Made by a program: the position numbers and the translations under genes. Of a stretch of DNA of 64,000 nucleotides, positions 8,754 to 18,400 are shown in pieces. The number at the start of each line of letters is the position of its first letter. Position 1 is the stretch's first letter. The notes under the pieces are model-generated. The model was not told the origin of the DNA and did not search any database. It saw only the letters and a list, made by a program, of their open reading frames with translations. This DNA comes from Bradyrhizobium sp. B124 (lineage in GTDB: Bacteria > Pseudomonadota > Alphaproteobacteria > Rhizobiales > Xanthobacteraceae): assembly GCF_038967635.1 (NCBI RefSeq), contig NZ_CP152413.1:3844001-3908000 (forward strand), given 5' to 3'.

Positions 8754-9668
8754 ATGAATTTGAATTCGCTTGACCTCAATCTGCTGGTCGCGCTCGACGC
8801 TCTGCTGCGCGATGCCAATGTCAGCCGCGCCGCGATGCGGCTCAACCTGTCGCAGCCGGCGACCAGCCACGCGTTGCAGCGGCTGCGCGACCTGATCGGC
8901 GATCCGCTGCTGGTGCGCAACGGCGCGCGGATGGAGCTGACGCCGCGGGCGCAGGCGCTGCGTTCACCGCTGGCGCAGGCGCTCGACCAGGTGCGCACGC
9001 TGTTCGTATCCGATGATTTCGATCCGGCGCGCAGCGAGCGGCATTTCCGCCTGATGATGCCCGACCTCGCCGTCGAGCTCCTGATGCCGCGGCTGATGGA
9101 GAAGGTGACGCAGCTGGCGCCGAACGTCACCATCGACGTGGTGCCGTGGCGGAGCTCCCCGATCTTCACCCCCGACTTCGCCCGCACCATCGATCTCGTG
9201 ATCTCGATCGGCAATTCCTTCAAGGGATTTCACCGCCAGCGGCTCTACACCGACATCGATGCGCTCGCAGTGCGGCGCGGCCATCCCGCCGGCGTCAAAC
9301 TCAGGAAGCGCGAGGCGTTCCTGGCCGCGCGGCATGTCGCCGTGATCATCCGCGGCCACAACGAGGATCTGATCGACACCTGGCTGCGCGCCAAGGGCAT
9401 CCAGCGGCGGATCGCGCTGGTGGTGCCGGGCTATATCGAGGCGCTGCACGTCACCGCGCGCACCGACCTCGTCGCCTTCGTGCCGCGCCGGCTGATCTCC
9501 GCGCTGGCAAAACAACTATCGCTGGTAACGGTAACGCCGCCGCTCGATCCCGGCATCGACGAGCAGCACATGTTCTATCCGACCCGGGCGCAGATGGATC
9601 CCGGTTCGATCTGGCTGCGCCGGCTGATGCTGGAGACCGGACGCGAGTTGGAGACGCGGAAGGTGTGA
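8754..9668 (+). CDS. LysR-family transcriptional regulator
   Basis: 304 residues from the ATG at 8754. The N-terminal winged helix (4-62) reads 'LDLNLLVALDALLRDANVSRAAMRLNLSQPATSHALQRLRDLIGDPLLVRNG', a textbook LysR start; the NodD/NahR-like form 'LVRNGARMELTPRA' follows. Residues about 90-300 form the periplasmic-binding-like effector domain. An upstream ATG at 8673 would add 27 residues and is rejected because the LysR family starts at MNLNSLDLNLL. It probably controls the divergent NTF2-like gene. The inducer is unknown. Confidence 0.94.
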   Translation: MNLNSLDLNLLVALDALLRDANVSRAAMRLNLSQPATSHALQRLRDLIGDPLLVRNGARMELTPRAQALRSPLAQALDQVRTLFVSDDFDPARSERHFRLMMPDLAVELLMPRLMEKVTQLAPNVTIDVVPWRSSPIFTPDFARTIDLVISIGNSFKGFHRQRLYTDIDALAVRRGHPAGVKLRKREAFLAARHVAVIIRGHNEDLIDTWLRAKGIQRRIALVVPGYIEALHVTARTDLVAFVPRRLISALAKQLSLVTVTPPLDPGIDEQHMFYPTRAQMDPGSIWLRRLMLETGRELETRKV

Positions 9669-9685
9669 AGGCGCTCTCTCTCCGC

Positions 9686-9820
9686 GCGTCGTCCCGGCGA
9701 AGGCCGGGACCCATAACCACAGGGTTGCGTTGTGAGAGCGAGCTGCGGCCCCAGCGTCGCGCGACAATGATCGTTGGTGGTTATGGGTCCCGGGTCGCGC
9801 TGCGCTTGCCCGGGACGACA
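9686..9820. repeat. Family D extragenic palindrome (CGTCGTCCCGGCGAAGGCCGGGAC type), copy 1
   Basis: The left half is CGTCCCGGCGAAGGCCGGGA followed by CCCATAACCAC. The right half is GTGGTTATGGGTCCCGGG then GCCCGGGACGAC. Two further long copies are at 28005-28123 and 55932-56057, and a compact relative is at 20030-20075. Confidence 0.88.
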
Positions 9821-9835
9821 CCGAATTTCTCGCGC

Positions 9836-10456
9836 TTACACCTTCTGCTCAGCGAGCACCTTCTGCACCGCCGGCCGTTGCTCCATCGCGGCGCGATGCG
9901 CCTTCACCTTGGGCAGGGTCGCGATGTCGACGCCGTCGCCATCGAGCCAGAGGGTCAGCGTGTAGAGATAGGCGTCGCCGACCGTGTAGCTGTCGCCCAT
10001 CACCCACGGACCCTTCAGCATGTCGCGCTCGATCAGGTTGAAGCAGGCGCCCATGGTCTTCGGGACCATCGTCTTCATGTCGGCGAACGACGTCTCCTGC
10101 GTCGCCCAGCGCGCGCCGCGCATCTTGTGGGCATGGCAGACATGCACCGTCGAGCAGAGGTAGGAATTGAAGGCCTGCAGCCTGGCGAATGCGAAGGCGT
10201 CGTCGAGCGGCGCGAGCTTCGCCTGCGGATAGGTCTGCGCGATGTAGGCCAGCATCGCCGGCGTCTCGGTGAGCACGCCGTGGTCGGTCACCAGCGTCGG
10301 GACGCGGCCCTTCGGATTAATCTTCAGATACTCCGGGCTGTTCTGCTGGTTGATCTTGAAATCGAGCCGCTCGACCGAATAGGGCGCGCCGGCCTCGGCC
10401 AGCGCAATGTGGGACGCGAGGGCGCAGGTGCCTGGGGCGGTGTAGAGCTTGAGCAT
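9836..10456 (-). CDS. Glutathione S-transferase (beta-class-like)
   Basis: 206 residues starting MLKLYTAPGTCALASHIALAEAG. The 'TAPGTCALASHI' segment places a cysteine where beta-class bacterial GSTs carry their catalytic/mixed-disulfide Cys10. 'INPKGRVPTLV' has the cis-proline and 'LTETPAMLAYIA' the glutamate-serine-like glutathione contact (here Thr replaces Ser). The C-terminal helical domain contains 'GPWVMGDSYTVGDAYLYTLTLW'. The start at 10456 is preferred; the longer open frame upstream overlaps the divergent monooxygenase. It faces the monooxygenase gene across about 170 bp. Confidence 0.92.
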   Translation of the reverse strand: MLKLYTAPGTCALASHIALAEAGAPYSVERLDFKINQQNSPEYLKINPKGRVPTLVTDHGVLTETPAMLAYIAQTYPQAKLAPLDDAFAFARLQAFNSYLCSTVHVCHAHKMRGARWATQETSFADMKTMVPKTMGACFNLIERDMLKGPWVMGDSYTVGDAYLYTLTLWLDGDGVDIATLPKVKAHRAAMEQRPAVQKVLAEQKV

Positions 10457-10628
10457 GTCGTTGTCCTCTGCGGGCCTTGTCGGTTCGTTGCGAACCCGGC
10501 CTGGCTTGTTATGAGATGCGGCGGACGTTAGCGGCAGCCCCCCTTGCCGTCCACCCCGCGCGGTGCCGCGGACCTTGCCCGCAGCCGGGCCGCCATGCGA
10601 TGACCATGGCCAATCGAGAGGGCTTTTC

Positions 10629-11897
10629 ATGACTGTGCTGATTGCAGGTGGCGGAATTGGCGGGCTGACGCTGGCGCTCAGCCTGCACCAGATCGGCGTG
10701 CCCTGCCGCGTCTTCGAAAGCGTGCCCGAGCTGCGGCCGCTCGGCGTCGGCATCAACGTGCTGCCGCATGCGGTGCGCGAACTGATCGAGCTCGGCCTGC
10801 ACGATGTGCTCGACACATCCGCGGTGCGCACCCGCGAGCTCGCCTATTTCTCCAAGCACGGCAAACCGATCTGGAGCGAGCCGCGCGGCCTCGAGGCCGG
10901 CTATAAATGGCCGCAGTTCTCGATCCATCGCGGCCGGCTGCAGCAGCTGCTGCTCGATGCCGCGACCGAACGGCTGGGACGTGAGAACATCCTGACCAGC
11001 CATCACCTCACCGGCTGGACCGAGACCGCCGACGGCGTCCGCGCCGACTTCGTCGACAAGGCGACCGGCAAGCCGGCCGGCAGCCATGGCGGCGCGGTGC
11101 TGATCGCCGCCGACGGCATCCATTCGGCGGTGCGCGAGAAACTCTATCCGCAGGAGGGGCCGCCGATCTGGAACGGCCGCATCCTGTGGCGCGGCATCAC
11201 CCGCGGAAATGCCTTCCTGACCGGCCGCACCATGATCATGGCCGGCCACGAGACCCTGAAATTCGTCTGCTATCCGATCTCGAAGGAAGCCGGCCCCGAC
11301 GGCAAGTTCGACCTCAACTGGGTCGCCGAACGCCACATGCCGCCGACCTATCAGTGGCGCCGCGAGGACTATAACCGCACGGCCAAGCTCGACGAGTTCC
11401 TGCCGTGGTTCGAGAGCTGGAATTTTGACTGGCTCGACGTGCCCGGGCTGATCCGGAACTGTCCGCATGCCTACGAATATCCGCTGGTCGATCGCGACCC
11501 GATCCCGCAATGGACCTTCGGCCGCGTCACGCTGATGGGCGACGCCGCGCACCCGATGTACCCGATCGGCTCCAACGGCGCCTCGCAGGCGATCCTCGAT
11601 GCGCGCACGCTGACGCGGGAGATTTTGGCGCATGGCCCGACGCAGGCGGCGCTATTGGCCTATGAGGCCGAGCGGCGTCCGGCGACGACCGATCTCGTGA
11701 TGCTGAACCGCCGCAACGGTCCGGAACAGGTGATGCAGCTGGTCGAGGAGCGCGCACCCAACGGCTTTGGCGTCGTCACCGAGGTGCTGTCGCAGCAGGA
11801 GCTGGAAGACATCGCCGCCAACTACAAGCGCGTCGCCGGCTTCCAGGTCGAGGGCCTGAACGCCAAGCCGCCGATCGTGCAGCGGACGGGAGCCTAA
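10629..11897 (+). CDS. FAD-dependent monooxygenase (aromatic hydroxylase type)
   Basis: 422 residues. An N-terminal Rossmann motif (VLIAGGGIGGLTLALSL, residues 3-19) binds FAD. The DG motif 'LIAADGIHSAVREKL' and the GD motif 'VTLMGDAAHPMYPIGSNGASQAI' complete the group A flavoprotein hydroxylase fingerprint. Relatives include salicylate and 3-hydroxybenzoate hydroxylases and PhzS. The substrate is not evident from sequence, and no ring-cleavage genes are adjacent (an extradiol-like protein lies 15 kb away). The ATG at 10629 is chosen because the Rossmann strand begins directly after it. Confidence 0.92.
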   Translation: MTVLIAGGGIGGLTLALSLHQIGVPCRVFESVPELRPLGVGINVLPHAVRELIELGLHDVLDTSAVRTRELAYFSKHGKPIWSEPRGLEAGYKWPQFSIHRGRLQQLLLDAATERLGRENILTSHHLTGWTETADGVRADFVDKATGKPAGSHGGAVLIAADGIHSAVREKLYPQEGPPIWNGRILWRGITRGNAFLTGRTMIMAGHETLKFVCYPISKEAGPDGKFDLNWVAERHMPPTYQWRREDYNRTAKLDEFLPWFESWNFDWLDVPGLIRNCPHAYEYPLVDRDPIPQWTFGRVTLMGDAAHPMYPIGSNGASQAILDARTLTREILAHGPTQAALLAYEAERRPATTDLVMLNRRNGPEQVMQLVEERAPNGFGVVTEVLSQQELEDIAANYKRVAGFQVEGLNAKPPIVQRTGA

Positions 11898-11923
11898 GGG
11901 CTGCGTGACTTGAAGCAGCTTCA

Positions 11924-12037
11924 TATCCCGTCATCCTGAGGAGCGCGAAGCGCGTCTCGAAGGATGCACGGCCCCGCCGGTGGCCGTCGACCCTTCGAGA
12001 CGCGCGCGAGATGCGCGCTCCTCAGGGTGACGGGATA
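11924..12037. repeat. Family C extragenic palindrome, copy 2
   Basis: Outer arms TATCCCGTCATCCTGAGGAG and CTCCTCAGGGTGACGGGATA; inner halves CGCGTCTCGAAGGATG and CGACCCTTCGAGACGCG. It separates the monooxygenase from the convergent thioesterase and is the most complete copy of the family here. Confidence 0.9.
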
Positions 12038-12057
12038 GGGCTGGAGCGCAAGCGGCT

Positions 12058-12501
12058 CTACCGCAGCGCCCGCGACGCTTCCACCAGGCGGATGCTGCTG
12101 CTCGCGGTGGCGAGCAAACTGCCGTCCGCGGCGGTCAACCGGCCCTCGACGAAGGCGATGGTCTTGCCGAGCTGCGTGACGGTCGCCTCGCCGGTGATCG
12201 GTCCGGGTTTCGCGGGTGCGAGAAAATTGACCGTCATCGTGATCGTCGTGGTGAAGAGCCTGCCCTCGGTCATGATGAACACCGCCGGGCCCATCGTGTC
12301 GTCGAGCATCGCCGAGAGCATGCCGCCCTGGATGAAGCCGGCCGGATTGCAGAAATCCTGCTTGCCGTCGAACACGATCCTGATCCAGCCGTCCTGCGGA
12401 CGTGCGTCAGCCACGTGCCAACCCAGCAGCTTAGCGACGGGCGGCATCGGGATGCGGTCGAGTGCGGTTGCGATCATGGCGGCCTCCGTGTTGGAAGTCA
12501 T
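12058..12501 (-). CDS. PaaI-type hotdog-fold thioesterase
   Basis: 147 residues from the ATG at 12501, or 139 from an ATG at 12477. The hotdog core includes 'NPAGFIQGGMLSAMLDDTMGPA', in which the HGG of PaaI enzymes appears as QGG followed by the catalytic Asp region. 'TTTITMTVNFLAPAKPGPITGEATVTQLGK' and 'EGRLTAADGSLLATASSSIRLV' follow. It should hydrolyse acyl-CoA or aryl-acyl-CoA thioesters. It lies 42 bp beyond the 5' side of the mutY stop on the same strand, so it is probably downstream in a mutY transcript. Confidence 0.88.
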   Translation of the reverse strand: MTSNTEAAMIATALDRIPMPPVAKLLGWHVADARPQDGWIRIVFDGKQDFCNPAGFIQGGMLSAMLDDTMGPAVFIMTEGRLFTTTITMTVNFLAPAKPGPITGEATVTQLGKTIAFVEGRLTAADGSLLATASSSIRLVEASRALR

Positions 12502-12545
12502 AGCCGAGACCTGCTGCCAGCATGGTGTCAGCAGGTCGTCTCCCC

Positions 12546-13658
12546 CTAGAGATCCAGCCCGTGTGCGATGGCCTTGCGCATCACGTTCGGAAACGCCTCG
12601 CCATCCAGCGTCGCCACCGGCACCCAACGCATGCCGACCGGCGCGCGGGTCCGCAGCGGAACATTGGCCGTGTAGACCACGAGCTCGAGCGGAAAGTGCG
12701 TGAACACATGGGTGACCACGCCGGTCTTGCGGTGCCAGCGCGTGACGCCCTTGAGCTCCGGCGCCTGCGCCAGCGCGGCGGCATCCGCCTGCCCGGCAAG
12801 CCATTGCGATCCCGGCACCTCGGTCATGCCGCCAAGCAGGCCTTTGTCCGGGCGCGAACGCACCAGAAGCTCGCCGCCGCGCGTCACCACGAAGGCGGCG
12901 CCGCGGCGCAGCGTGCCGCTCTTCTTCGGTGCCTTGCGCGGGAACGTCTCCTGGTCGCCGCGGGCGCGGCCTGCGCAATCGTGATTCAGCGGACACAATG
13001 CGCAGGCCGGCTTCTTCGGCGTGCAGATGGTGGCGCCGAGATCCATCAGCGCTTGCGCGCTGTCCCCGGCGCGGGAGTTCTCGTCGCCGGCGCGGGACGG
13101 GCCGAGCAATGTCGCGGCCAACTCCTTGATCAGCGGCTTGGCCTGCGGCAGCGCCTCCTTGATGGCGTAGAGCCGGGTGACGACGCGCTCGATATTGCCG
13201 TCGACCGGCATGGTGCGACGGTCGAAGGCGATGGCGGCGATCGCCGCCGCTGTGTAGGGCCCGATGCCGGGCAGCGCGTGCAGCGCGTCCTCGGTGTCCG
13301 GAAAGACGCCGTCATGGTCGCTCAGCACCGCAACCGCGCAAGCGTGCAGGTTGCGCGCCCGCGAATAATAGCCGAGCCCGGCCCACATCCTTAAGACGTC
13401 GTCGAGCGAAGCGCGGCCGAGCGCCGTCACGTCGGGCCAGCGCGACAGGAATTTCTCGAAATAGGGTCCGACCGCCCTGACCGTGGTCTGCTGCAGCATG
13501 ATCTCGGACAGCCAGACACGGTACGGATCGGCCCGCTCCCCCGCCTCCGCACGCCACGGCAGCCGCCGGCGATGCCGGTCATACCAGGCAAGCAGCCGCG
13601 CCGGACGGCTGGCTTGCTGGTCGGTCGATTTGGTCTTGGCGGCTGCGCGAGAGCTCAT
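12546..13658 (-). CDS. mutY: A/G-specific adenine DNA glycosylase
   Basis: 370 residues. The HhH-GPD core has the catalytic Glu in 'WLSEIMLQQTTV', the helix-hairpin-helix 'LPGIGPYTAAAIAAIAF' and the catalytic Asp in 'MPVDGNIERV'. The [4Fe-4S] loop Cx6Cx2Cx5C is present as CTPKKPACALCPLNHDC. A C-terminal NUDIX-like domain (about 250-370), with 'GLLGGMTEVPGSQW', recognises 8-oxoguanine. It removes adenine mispaired with 8-oxoG. It starts 142 bp from the divergent DUF721 gene and is followed by the thioesterase gene. Confidence 0.96.
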   Translation of the reverse strand: MSSRAAAKTKSTDQQASRPARLLAWYDRHRRRLPWRAEAGERADPYRVWLSEIMLQQTTVRAVGPYFEKFLSRWPDVTALGRASLDDVLRMWAGLGYYSRARNLHACAVAVLSDHDGVFPDTEDALHALPGIGPYTAAAIAAIAFDRRTMPVDGNIERVVTRLYAIKEALPQAKPLIKELAATLLGPSRAGDENSRAGDSAQALMDLGATICTPKKPACALCPLNHDCAGRARGDQETFPRKAPKKSGTLRRGAAFVVTRGGELLVRSRPDKGLLGGMTEVPGSQWLAGQADAAALAQAPELKGVTRWHRKTGVVTHVFTHFPLELVVYTANVPLRTRAPVGMRWVPVATLDGEAFPNVMRKAIAHGLDL

Positions 13659-13799
13659 GGACGTATCTTAAGGCAAATCTTGCGACGTCGTGCCCGGGCC
13701 TGACCCGGGCATCCACGTCTTTCTTATCCCTGGACGGAAGCGCGGCCACATTGATGAACACGGTTTCGGCCGCATCGCCACTGCTGCTATAACCCCGTC

Positions 13800-14279
13800 A
13801 TGCCCAGACCCGGCCCGATCAGCGCAAAGCCCCTGTCGATCCTGCTCAGCGACGTCTTCACCGACGCCTATGCCAAGCAGGGCTTTGCCGCGCGCGAACT
13901 GGTGACGCGCTGGACCGAGATCGCGGGCGAGCGGATCGCGGCCTATTGCGAGCCCTTGAAGATCCAGTGGCCACGGCCGGTCGAGGCCCAGCCGCAGGAG
14001 CCGGCCACGCTGGTGCTGCGGGTCGAGGGGCCGATGGCGCTGGAGATCCAGCACTCCTCCGACGTCATCCTGGAGCGCGTGAACCGCTTCTTCGGCTGGC
14101 ACGCGGTCGGCCGCCTGACGATCCGGCAGGCGCCGCTTTCGCGCCGCGCCCCCCCGACCCGGCTGCGCCAGCCCGACGCCAAGGACGTGGCCCGGGAGGC
14201 GGCAAATCTTGCGGCCGTCGAGGACGATGATCTGCGCGCCGCGCTGGCCCGGCTGGGTGCCTCGATCAAGCGAAATTGA
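13800..14279 (+). CDS. DUF721 (DciA-like) protein
   Basis: 159 residues. 'LLSDVFTDAYAKQGFAARELVTRWTEIAGERIAAYCEPLKI' is the DUF721 signature; the 'W..i.G..la' core is shared with DciA, the helicase loader of bacteria lacking DnaC. The middle carries 'PATLVLRVEGPMALEIQHSSDVILERVNRFFGWHAVGRLTI'. A basic C-terminal tail is present. Whether this alphaproteobacterial version loads DnaB is inferred. It opens a plus-strand group with the DsbA-like gene and smc. The GTG/ATG choice is clear at 13800. Confidence 0.85.
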   Translation: MPRPGPISAKPLSILLSDVFTDAYAKQGFAARELVTRWTEIAGERIAAYCEPLKIQWPRPVEAQPQEPATLVLRVEGPMALEIQHSSDVILERVNRFFGWHAVGRLTIRQAPLSRRAPPTRLRQPDAKDVAREAANLAAVEDDDLRAALARLGASIKRN

Positions 14280-14401
14280 CGCTTTTCGCAGGCTCGGCCG
14301 CGAGATCCCGGCATTGCCACAATGGTCGTTTCGAGCTAGCGAAGGCTTCTTTTCGGGACCCTCTTCATTCTGGCGTGAATGCGCCAATCCGGGAGCTGAC
14401 C

Positions 14402-15058
14402 TTGATCATCACGCGCCGCGCTTTCACCACCGCTCTCTCGCTGACCGGGCTTGCCGCCCTCGCCGGGCTGTCGCCGCTGCGCCTGATCACGGACGCGTTC
14501 GCGCAGACCGCCGCCGAGGTCGCCAAGCCGCAATCGCTGCCGGACATGGGGCTCGGCCCGCAGGACGCCAAGGTGACCATCATCGAATACGCCTCGATGA
14601 CCTGCCCGCACTGCGCCAATTTCAACGAGACCGTGTTCCCGAAGATCAAGTCGACCTACATCGACAGCGGCAAGGTCCGCTACGTGTTCCGCGAATTCCC
14701 GCTCGACATCAAGGCCGCCGCCGGCTCGATGCTGGCGCGCTGCATCGCCAAGGACGACGCGCCGAAGTTCTTTGCCGTGATCGACCTGCTGTTCCGCCAG
14801 CAGAACGACTGGGTGGTCAAGAACACCACCGAGACGCTGACGCGGATCGGCAAGCAGGCCGGCCTCAGCCAGCAGCAGGTCGAGGACTGCCTGAAGGATC
14901 AGACGCTGCTCGACAAGATCGCCGCCGACCAGAAATACGCCAACGACGTGCTGAAGGTGAACTCGACGCCGACCTTCTTCGTCAATGGCGAGATGCTGAA
15001 GGGCGAGACCTCGTTCGAGGAGTTCAGCAAGCACATCGACCCGCTGCTGAAGAGCTGA
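14402..15058 (+). CDS. DsbA-family thiol:disulfide oxidoreductase (exported)
   Basis: 218 residues from a TTG start at 14402, chosen because GGGAG lies about 7 nt upstream and a signal peptide begins at once. Residues 1-35 form the signal (TRRAFTTALSLTGLAALAG, twin-arginine-like, with cleavage near AFA-QT). The mature protein is a thioredoxin fold with an inserted helical domain; the active site is C68-P-H-C71 in 'SMTCPHCANF', and the cis-Pro loop is 'VNSTPTFFVNGE'. It resembles the thioredoxin_4/DsbA group (BdbD/Com1-like). It acts in the periplasm on disulfides. It lies between the DUF721 gene and smc. Confidence 0.9.
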   Translation: MIITRRAFTTALSLTGLAALAGLSPLRLITDAFAQTAAEVAKPQSLPDMGLGPQDAKVTIIEYASMTCPHCANFNETVFPKIKSTYIDSGKVRYVFREFPLDIKAAAGSMLARCIAKDDAPKFFAVIDLLFRQQNDWVVKNTTETLTRIGKQAGLSQQQVEDCLKDQTLLDKIAADQKYANDVLKVNSTPTFFVNGEMLKGETSFEEFSKHIDPLLKS

Positions 15059-15405
15059 TCACGCGCCCCGCGAATCCGACGTCGTCGTGCCCGCGTTCGA
15101 GTCGCGGCACGATAATTGTGGATGATTTGCGATCGCCGCATGCGGCCGTCGCATAATTTGGTTGTTGAAAACTTGATTCGCACGATGCGAATCTTGGAGG
15201 ACATGCAGAGGCCGCAAAACCCCTGTAAATCCCTTGCAAATCCCTTGGGAAAAGCTTGGTCAAGCGGTTGCCCTGACGCACCGGCATCGCCATTGTCGCC
15301 GCTCATGAGAGCTGCACGCAGCTATTCACCCCAGACACCGACATTGCCATCCATGGTATTGTCACGGCAGGGAGATTCGCGCCCGGCCAAACGAGATTTG
15401 TGTAC
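15059..15405. other. 347-bp region before smc, rich in GANTC sites
   Basis: No supported gene. GANTC, the CcrM target, occurs five times: 15072, 15099, 15175, 15189 and 15374. One 19-bp perfect palindrome (15175-15193) carries two of them. There are also short direct repeats of AAATCCCTTG around 15224-15250. A plus-strand frame through the region overlaps the smc start and is not convincing. Confidence 0.7.
15175..15193. promoter_or_regulatory. Perfect palindrome GATTCGCA-CGA-TGCGAATC with two GANTC sites
   Basis: Both arms begin or end with a GANTC sequence, so CcrM methylation would alter both half-sites at once. It lies about 210 bp upstream of the smc start. A methylation-sensitive operator is a plausible inference; no known regulator motif matches. 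Confidence 0.5.
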
Positions 15406-18400
15406 ATGAAGCTCACGCGCCTCCGCCTGCACGGTTTCAAGTCGTTCGTCGAACCCACCGATTTCATGATCGAGCCGGGCCTGACCGGTGTCGTCGGACC
15501 GAACGGCTGCGGCAAATCCAATCTGGTCGAAGCGCTGCGCTGGGCGATGGGCGAGACCTCGCACAAGTCGCTGCGCGCCGCCGACATGGATGCGGTGATC
15601 TTCGCCGGTTCCGGCAACCGCCCGGCGCGCAACCACGCCGAAGTCGTGATGACGATCGACAATTCCGATCGCTCGGCGCCGGCCGCGATGAACGACAGCC
15701 AGCTGCTCGAAATCTCCCGCCGCATCGAGCGCGAGGCGGGCTCGGTCTACCGCATCAACGGCCGCGACGTGCGCGCCCGCGACGTGCAGATCCTGTTCGC
15801 CGACGCCGCCACCGGCGCGCGTTCGCCGGCACTGGTCCACCAGGGCAAGATCGGCGAGATCATCCAGGCCAAGCCCGAGCAGCGCCGCCGCGTGCTGGAA
15901 GACGCCGCCGGCGTTGCTGGCCTGCATGCCCGCCGCCACGAGGCGGAACTGCGGCTGAAGGCGGCCGAAACCAACCTCACCCGCGTCGAGGACGTGATCG
16001 GCCAGCTCTCCGGCCAGATGGAAGGCCTGAAGAAGCAGGCCCGCCAGGCGATCCGCTACCGCGAGGTCGCGGCCAAGGTGCGCAAGTCCGAGGCCATGCT
16101 GTTCCATCTGCGCTGGATCGAGGCCAATGCCGACGTCAACGATGCCGCCCACACCCATGACATCTCCGTGCGCGAGATGGCCGAGCGCACCCGCGAGCAG
16201 GCCGAATCCGCCCGCATCCAGGCGATCCGCGCCGCCGAATTGCCGGCGCTCCGTGACGCCGAGGCGCGCGCCGCCGCCGGCCTGCAGCGCCTGACCAATG
16301 CGCGCGAGATGCTCGACCGCGAGGAGCAGCGCGCCAAGGAGCGCGTCGGCGAGCTCGATCGCCGCCTCACCCAGTTCGCCCAGGACATCGCGCGCGAGCA
16401 GCAGCAGACCTCCGATGCCGACATCGCGCTGCAGCGGCTCGACACCGAAGACGCGGAGCTCAAGGAAGAGATCAAGTCGCGCGTCGAGAAGCGCTCCGGC
16501 GTCGACGAGCGCGTCTCCGAGGCCGAGGAGATCCTGGCCGCGACCGAGCGCCAGTTCTCCGAGCTGACCACGCAGCTCGCCGACCTGACCGCCAAGCGCA
16601 ACCAGCTCGAAGCCGGCGTGCGCACGCATCGCGACCGGCTGGCGCGGCTCGATCAGGAGATCGCCAACGTCCAGGCCGAGGAAACCAAGCTCGCGCAGGA
16701 GACCGGCAATCTCGGCGACATCGACGCGCTCGCCGCCGCCATGGAGATGGCGCAGCAGACGCTCGCCGAAGCCGAGGCGGCCGTGCAGTCCAGCGAGGCG
16801 CACCACGCCGCCGTGCGGCAGACCCTGGAAGCCTCCCGCAATCCGCTCGCCGAAGCCGAGAAGCGCGTGCAGCGCCTCGAGACCGAAGCCCGCACCATCT
16901 CCAAGCTCGTCACCAGCGAGACCAAGAATCTGTGGCCGCCGATCATCGACGGCATCACGGTCGCCAAGGGCTATGAAAAGGCGATCGGCGCCGTGCTCGG
17001 CGACGACCTCGACGCGCCGGTGGATTCCTCTGCGCCGATGCGCTGGACCAATGTCGGTGAAGCCGCGGGCGACCCCGCGCTGCCGGATGGTGTCGAACGG
17101 CTGGCCGATCACGTCCAGGCGCCGCCGGAACTGGCCCGCCGTCTGGCCCAGATCGGCGTGGTGGCCAAGGAACGCGGCGCTGCGCTGGTGTCGCAGCTGA
17201 AGACCGGCCAGCGGCTGGTGTCGCTCGAAGGCGACGTGTGGCGCTGGGACGGCTTTGTCGCCGACGCCCATGCCCCGACCGGTGCCGCACGCCGCCTCGC
17301 CGAGCGCGCCCGCCTGGTCGATATCGAGCATGAGCTGGAACAGGCCCGCATCGATGCCGCCGCCAAGCGCCAGGCGCTGGAGACGGCTGAAGAAGAATTG
17401 CGCTCGGCATCCGCCGCCGAGGGCGCCTCGCGCGAAGCCGTGCGTGCCGCCCGCCGCGAGACCGACGCTGCGCGTGAGCGCCATGCCGCGACCGAACGCG
17501 AGATCAACCGCCACTCTGCGCGCAAATCGGCGCTGACCGAGGCGCACAGCCGCGTCGCCGCCGACCGCGCCGAGGCCGAAGCCGCGCATGAGAACGCAGT
17601 TGCCGCGCTGTCCGAACTGCCGCCGGGCGTCGAGACCGAAGCCCAGCTCGCCGCGGTTCGCGCCGAGATCGACAACCAGCGCCGTGCCGCGGCGCAAGTC
17701 CGCGCCGAAGCGCAGGCGCTCGCCCGCGAGGCCGAGCTCGCCGACCGCCGCGTGCAGGCCATCGTTGCGGAACGCAACGAGTGGCAGAGCCGCAAGACCA
17801 GCGCCGCCTCGCAGGTCGGGACCATCGAGGAGCGCATCGCCGAGGTGTCGGCCGAGCGCGAGGAGCTGGCCAATGCGCCGGAAGTGTTCGCCGAGAAGCG
17901 CAGCGCGCTGATCACGGAGATCGAACATGCCGAGGGCGATCGCCGGATCGCCGCGGATGCGCTTGCGACGGCGGAAGCCGCGATGGCGGAAACCGATCGC
18001 CTCGCCAAGACCTCGCTCGAAGCGCTGTCGTCCTCCCGCGAAGCCACCGCGCGCGCCGAAGAGCGCATGGAAGGCACGCGCCGCCGCCTCGCCGACATCG
18101 AGCGCGAGATCCACGACATGCTCGAGGTCGAGCCGAGCGCGGTGGTCGGCATGGCCGAGATCGAGCCGGGTGCGGAGCTGCCGCCCGTCGCGCAGGTCGA
18201 GGAAGAACTCGAGAAGCTGCGCCGCGACCGCGAGCGCCTGGGCGCGGTCAATCTGCGCGCCGAGGAGGAACTCAAGGAAGTCGAGACCCAGCACACCGCG
18301 CTGACCACCGAACGCGACGACCTGGTCGAGGCGATCAAGCGGCTGCGGCAGGGCATCCAGAGCCTCAACCGCGAGGCGCGCGAGCGTCTGCTGACCTCGT

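Noticed and set aside
15116..15409. Plus-strand frame between the DsbA-like gene and smc
   Set aside because: It overlaps the smc start, has no hydrophobic core or family match and runs through the GANTC-rich palindrome. Treated as non-coding.
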